Assembly: GCF_002156705.1 (NCBI RefSeq)
Contig: NZ_CP019893.1
Location: 3,844,001-3,908,000 of the forward strand
Direction of reading: 5' to 3'
DNA: 64,000 nucleotides
Source of the DNA: Natrarchaeobaculum aegyptiacum
Lineage (GTDB): Archaea > Halobacteriota > Halobacteria > Halobacteriales > Natrialbaceae
Position numbers and translations under genes: made by a program. Shown one piece after another: positions 62,805 to 64,000 of this stretch (the first letter of the stretch is position 1; every line of letters begins with the position of its first letter). Below the pieces are notes generated by a model. That model was not told where the DNA came from, searched no databases, and saw only the letters and a list, made by a program, of their open reading frames with translations.

Positions 62805-63830
62805 TTACAGGCCGAGGGCGGTGAGAATCGAGACGCCGCTGGCGAGTGCGCCAAGCAGGTAGCCGCCGATCGCACCGCCGTTGAGCAGCGGGAGTCCCGC
62901 GTGTGCGCGCCCCTTCAGGACCATGTACATGAGCACGAGGAGGCCGGCGATGGTCCCGACGATAGCACCGAGTGCGGGAAGGTTGACGACCAGTCCGGGG
63001 ACGTCGAGCGGCTCGACCTCGAGGAAGAAGGCCGCGCTCACGACGAGGATCGTCGGGATGACGGCGTCGCCGAGGCCGATGTAGAGGGCGTCGCGCTCGA
63101 GGAGGTCCTCCTCGTCCGTTTCGTCGCCAGTAGCTGGTTCGGTGTTTCCGTCGTCGCCGTCGTGGTGGCCAGTCTCGGAATCCTGATCAGCCGAGTCCTC
63201 GTCCCCCACGGCCTCCTCACCGCCGAGCGCGAGGTAGGAGTACGACAGCGAGGTGGGGACGATGAGGATCACGGGGATCTTGAGGTCCATGACCCCCTCG
63301 GCGAGGTCGAGCATGTGTTCGGTGCCGTAGACGCTGACGGCGTCGTAGACCGCGAGTACCGAGAGGAGGAGGATCGCCGGCAAGAGCCCGAAGCTGATCC
63401 CGAAGAGTGCCGCCGCGCCCGCCCCCATCACGATCCCCGTGAGGTCGATGACGTACCACTCGGGGTAGACCAGCAGGGCGATTCCGACGACGAGGGCAGC
63501 GAGCCAGGCGAGGACGTTCACCGGTCCGACGGTGACCGCCGACGGGACGAACTCCGTGAAGACGAACCCGGCGAGCATGACGCTCACGGCGACGATCGTC
63601 GCCCGGATGAGCCACTCGAGGTCGTACCTGAACGTCGCGAGCATGAAGCCCGTCGCGACGAGGATGATCCCGAAGTAAAGGATGCTGTTGGTCGGATTCT
63701 GGGGGTCGTCGACGGCCTGACGGTCGGACTCGTAGAACGGCTCGATCAGCGCCAGTGCGCCGAGCTGGACGGCGAGAAAGAGCGCGACAGTCACGCCCAC
63801 CGCAGCGAGGACCCGAAACCGATGGTTCAT
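62805..63830 (-). CDS. Presenilin family intramembrane aspartyl protease (PSH)
   Basis: A 341-residue protein with nine predicted helices. The two catalytic aspartates are in SVLAVYDAVSVYGTEHM (YD motif) and LYIGLGDAVIPTILV (GLGD motif). The PAL-like region is AGLPLLNGGAIGGYLLG. Between the catalytic helices is an acidic loop of about 45 residues (DSADQDSETGHHDGDDGNTE). It is expected to cleave membrane peptides such as signal-peptide remnants. It is convergent with the DUF6517 gene. Confidence 0.93.
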   Translation of the reverse strand: MNHRFRVLAAVGVTVALFLAVQLGALALIEPFYESDRQAVDDPQNPTNSILYFGIILVATGFMLATFRYDLEWLIRATIVAVSVMLAGFVFTEFVPSAVTVGPVNVLAWLAALVVGIALLVYPEWYVIDLTGIVMGAGAAALFGISFGLLPAILLLSVLAVYDAVSVYGTEHMLDLAEGVMDLKIPVILIVPTSLSYSYLALGGEEAVGDEDSADQDSETGHHDGDDGNTEPATGDETDEEDLLERDALYIGLGDAVIPTILVVSAAFFLEVEPLDVPGLVVNLPALGAIVGTIAGLLVLMYMVLKGRAHAGLPLLNGGAIGGYLLGALASGVSILTALGL

Positions 63831-64000
63831 AGCCCGCGGTTTGGCCCCCCACGCTATGGGTGTTTTCCTCTCGACTCGCCGCTAGTTGTACGGTAGGCTG
63901 AACCGTCATCTACTGTCGGTTCTCAGTCGACAACTCCCAGTTCGTCGTCTGTCATCGACAGACGGGTTCCGAAGATGAGTTATAATGCATAGGTTGAACG
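63831..64000. other. Window end, no gene supported
   Basis: Upstream region of the presenilin-like gene. Ends in AT-rich GAGTTATAATGCATAGG, possibly a promoter for a gene beyond the edge. Confidence 0.3.

Overview
The window is a 64 kb piece of haloarchaeal chromosome. Reading frames are GC-rich with the acidic, Asp/Glu-heavy proteins of a salt-in cytoplasm. Archaeal markers include TFB, RNA polymerase subunit L, Dph2, GatCA, presenilin-type protease, PGF-CTERM anchor and CruF for bacterioruberin. Codon style and gene content fit Natrialbales (Natrinema/Natronorubrum-like), but the genus is an inference.

Layout. 0-8 kb: tail of a PH-domain gene, a small membrane protein, an acyl-CoA carboxylase with an extra N-terminal domain, tfb, gatCA, small regulators and an NRDE protein. 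8-22 kb: a menaquinone block on the minus strand (menF-menD, menB, menA-menC-menE), split by a three-gene surface operon (DyP-like protein, His-rich metal-binding lipoprotein, PGF-CTERM protein), a frameshifted lipoprotein gene and an IS200/IS605 relic. 22-29 kb: small membrane, RHH and lipoprotein genes, and hisF, whose 3' end is followed by a 133-bp tandem duplication. 29-35 kb: rpoL, a large rhomboid protease and a MacB/FtsX-type ABC operon. 35-45 kb: a Bles03-like gene abutting a second IS200/IS605 relic, a METTL5-like methylase, an actin homologue beside a DUF7139-like membrane protein, dph2, an MBL hydrolase, a coiled-coil acidic protein and a divergent HisG-like protein.

The most unusual part is 44.9-48.5 kb. 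It is bounded by 25-bp inverted repeats and holds an intact DUF5805/tyrosine-recombinase pair, a decayed mirror-image copy of the same pair, and a third gene that joins an HNH nuclease to a recombinase fold lacking most catalytic residues. Repeated CACAAATAA motifs lie between the two divergent operons.

48.7-57.3 kb is mostly core: cruF, a zinc finger, fumC, a PH-domain pair, BolA, NifU, DUF7523 and cysS. 57.3-61.5 kb is a visibly AT-richer island with a permease-ATPase-permease ABC exporter and a Tat-secreted protein, followed by a homing-endonuclease-repeat relic. One copy of an 84-bp palindromic MITE-like repeat lies inside that relic and a second copy lies upstream of cysS. The window ends with a DUF6517 lipoprotein and a presenilin-family protease.
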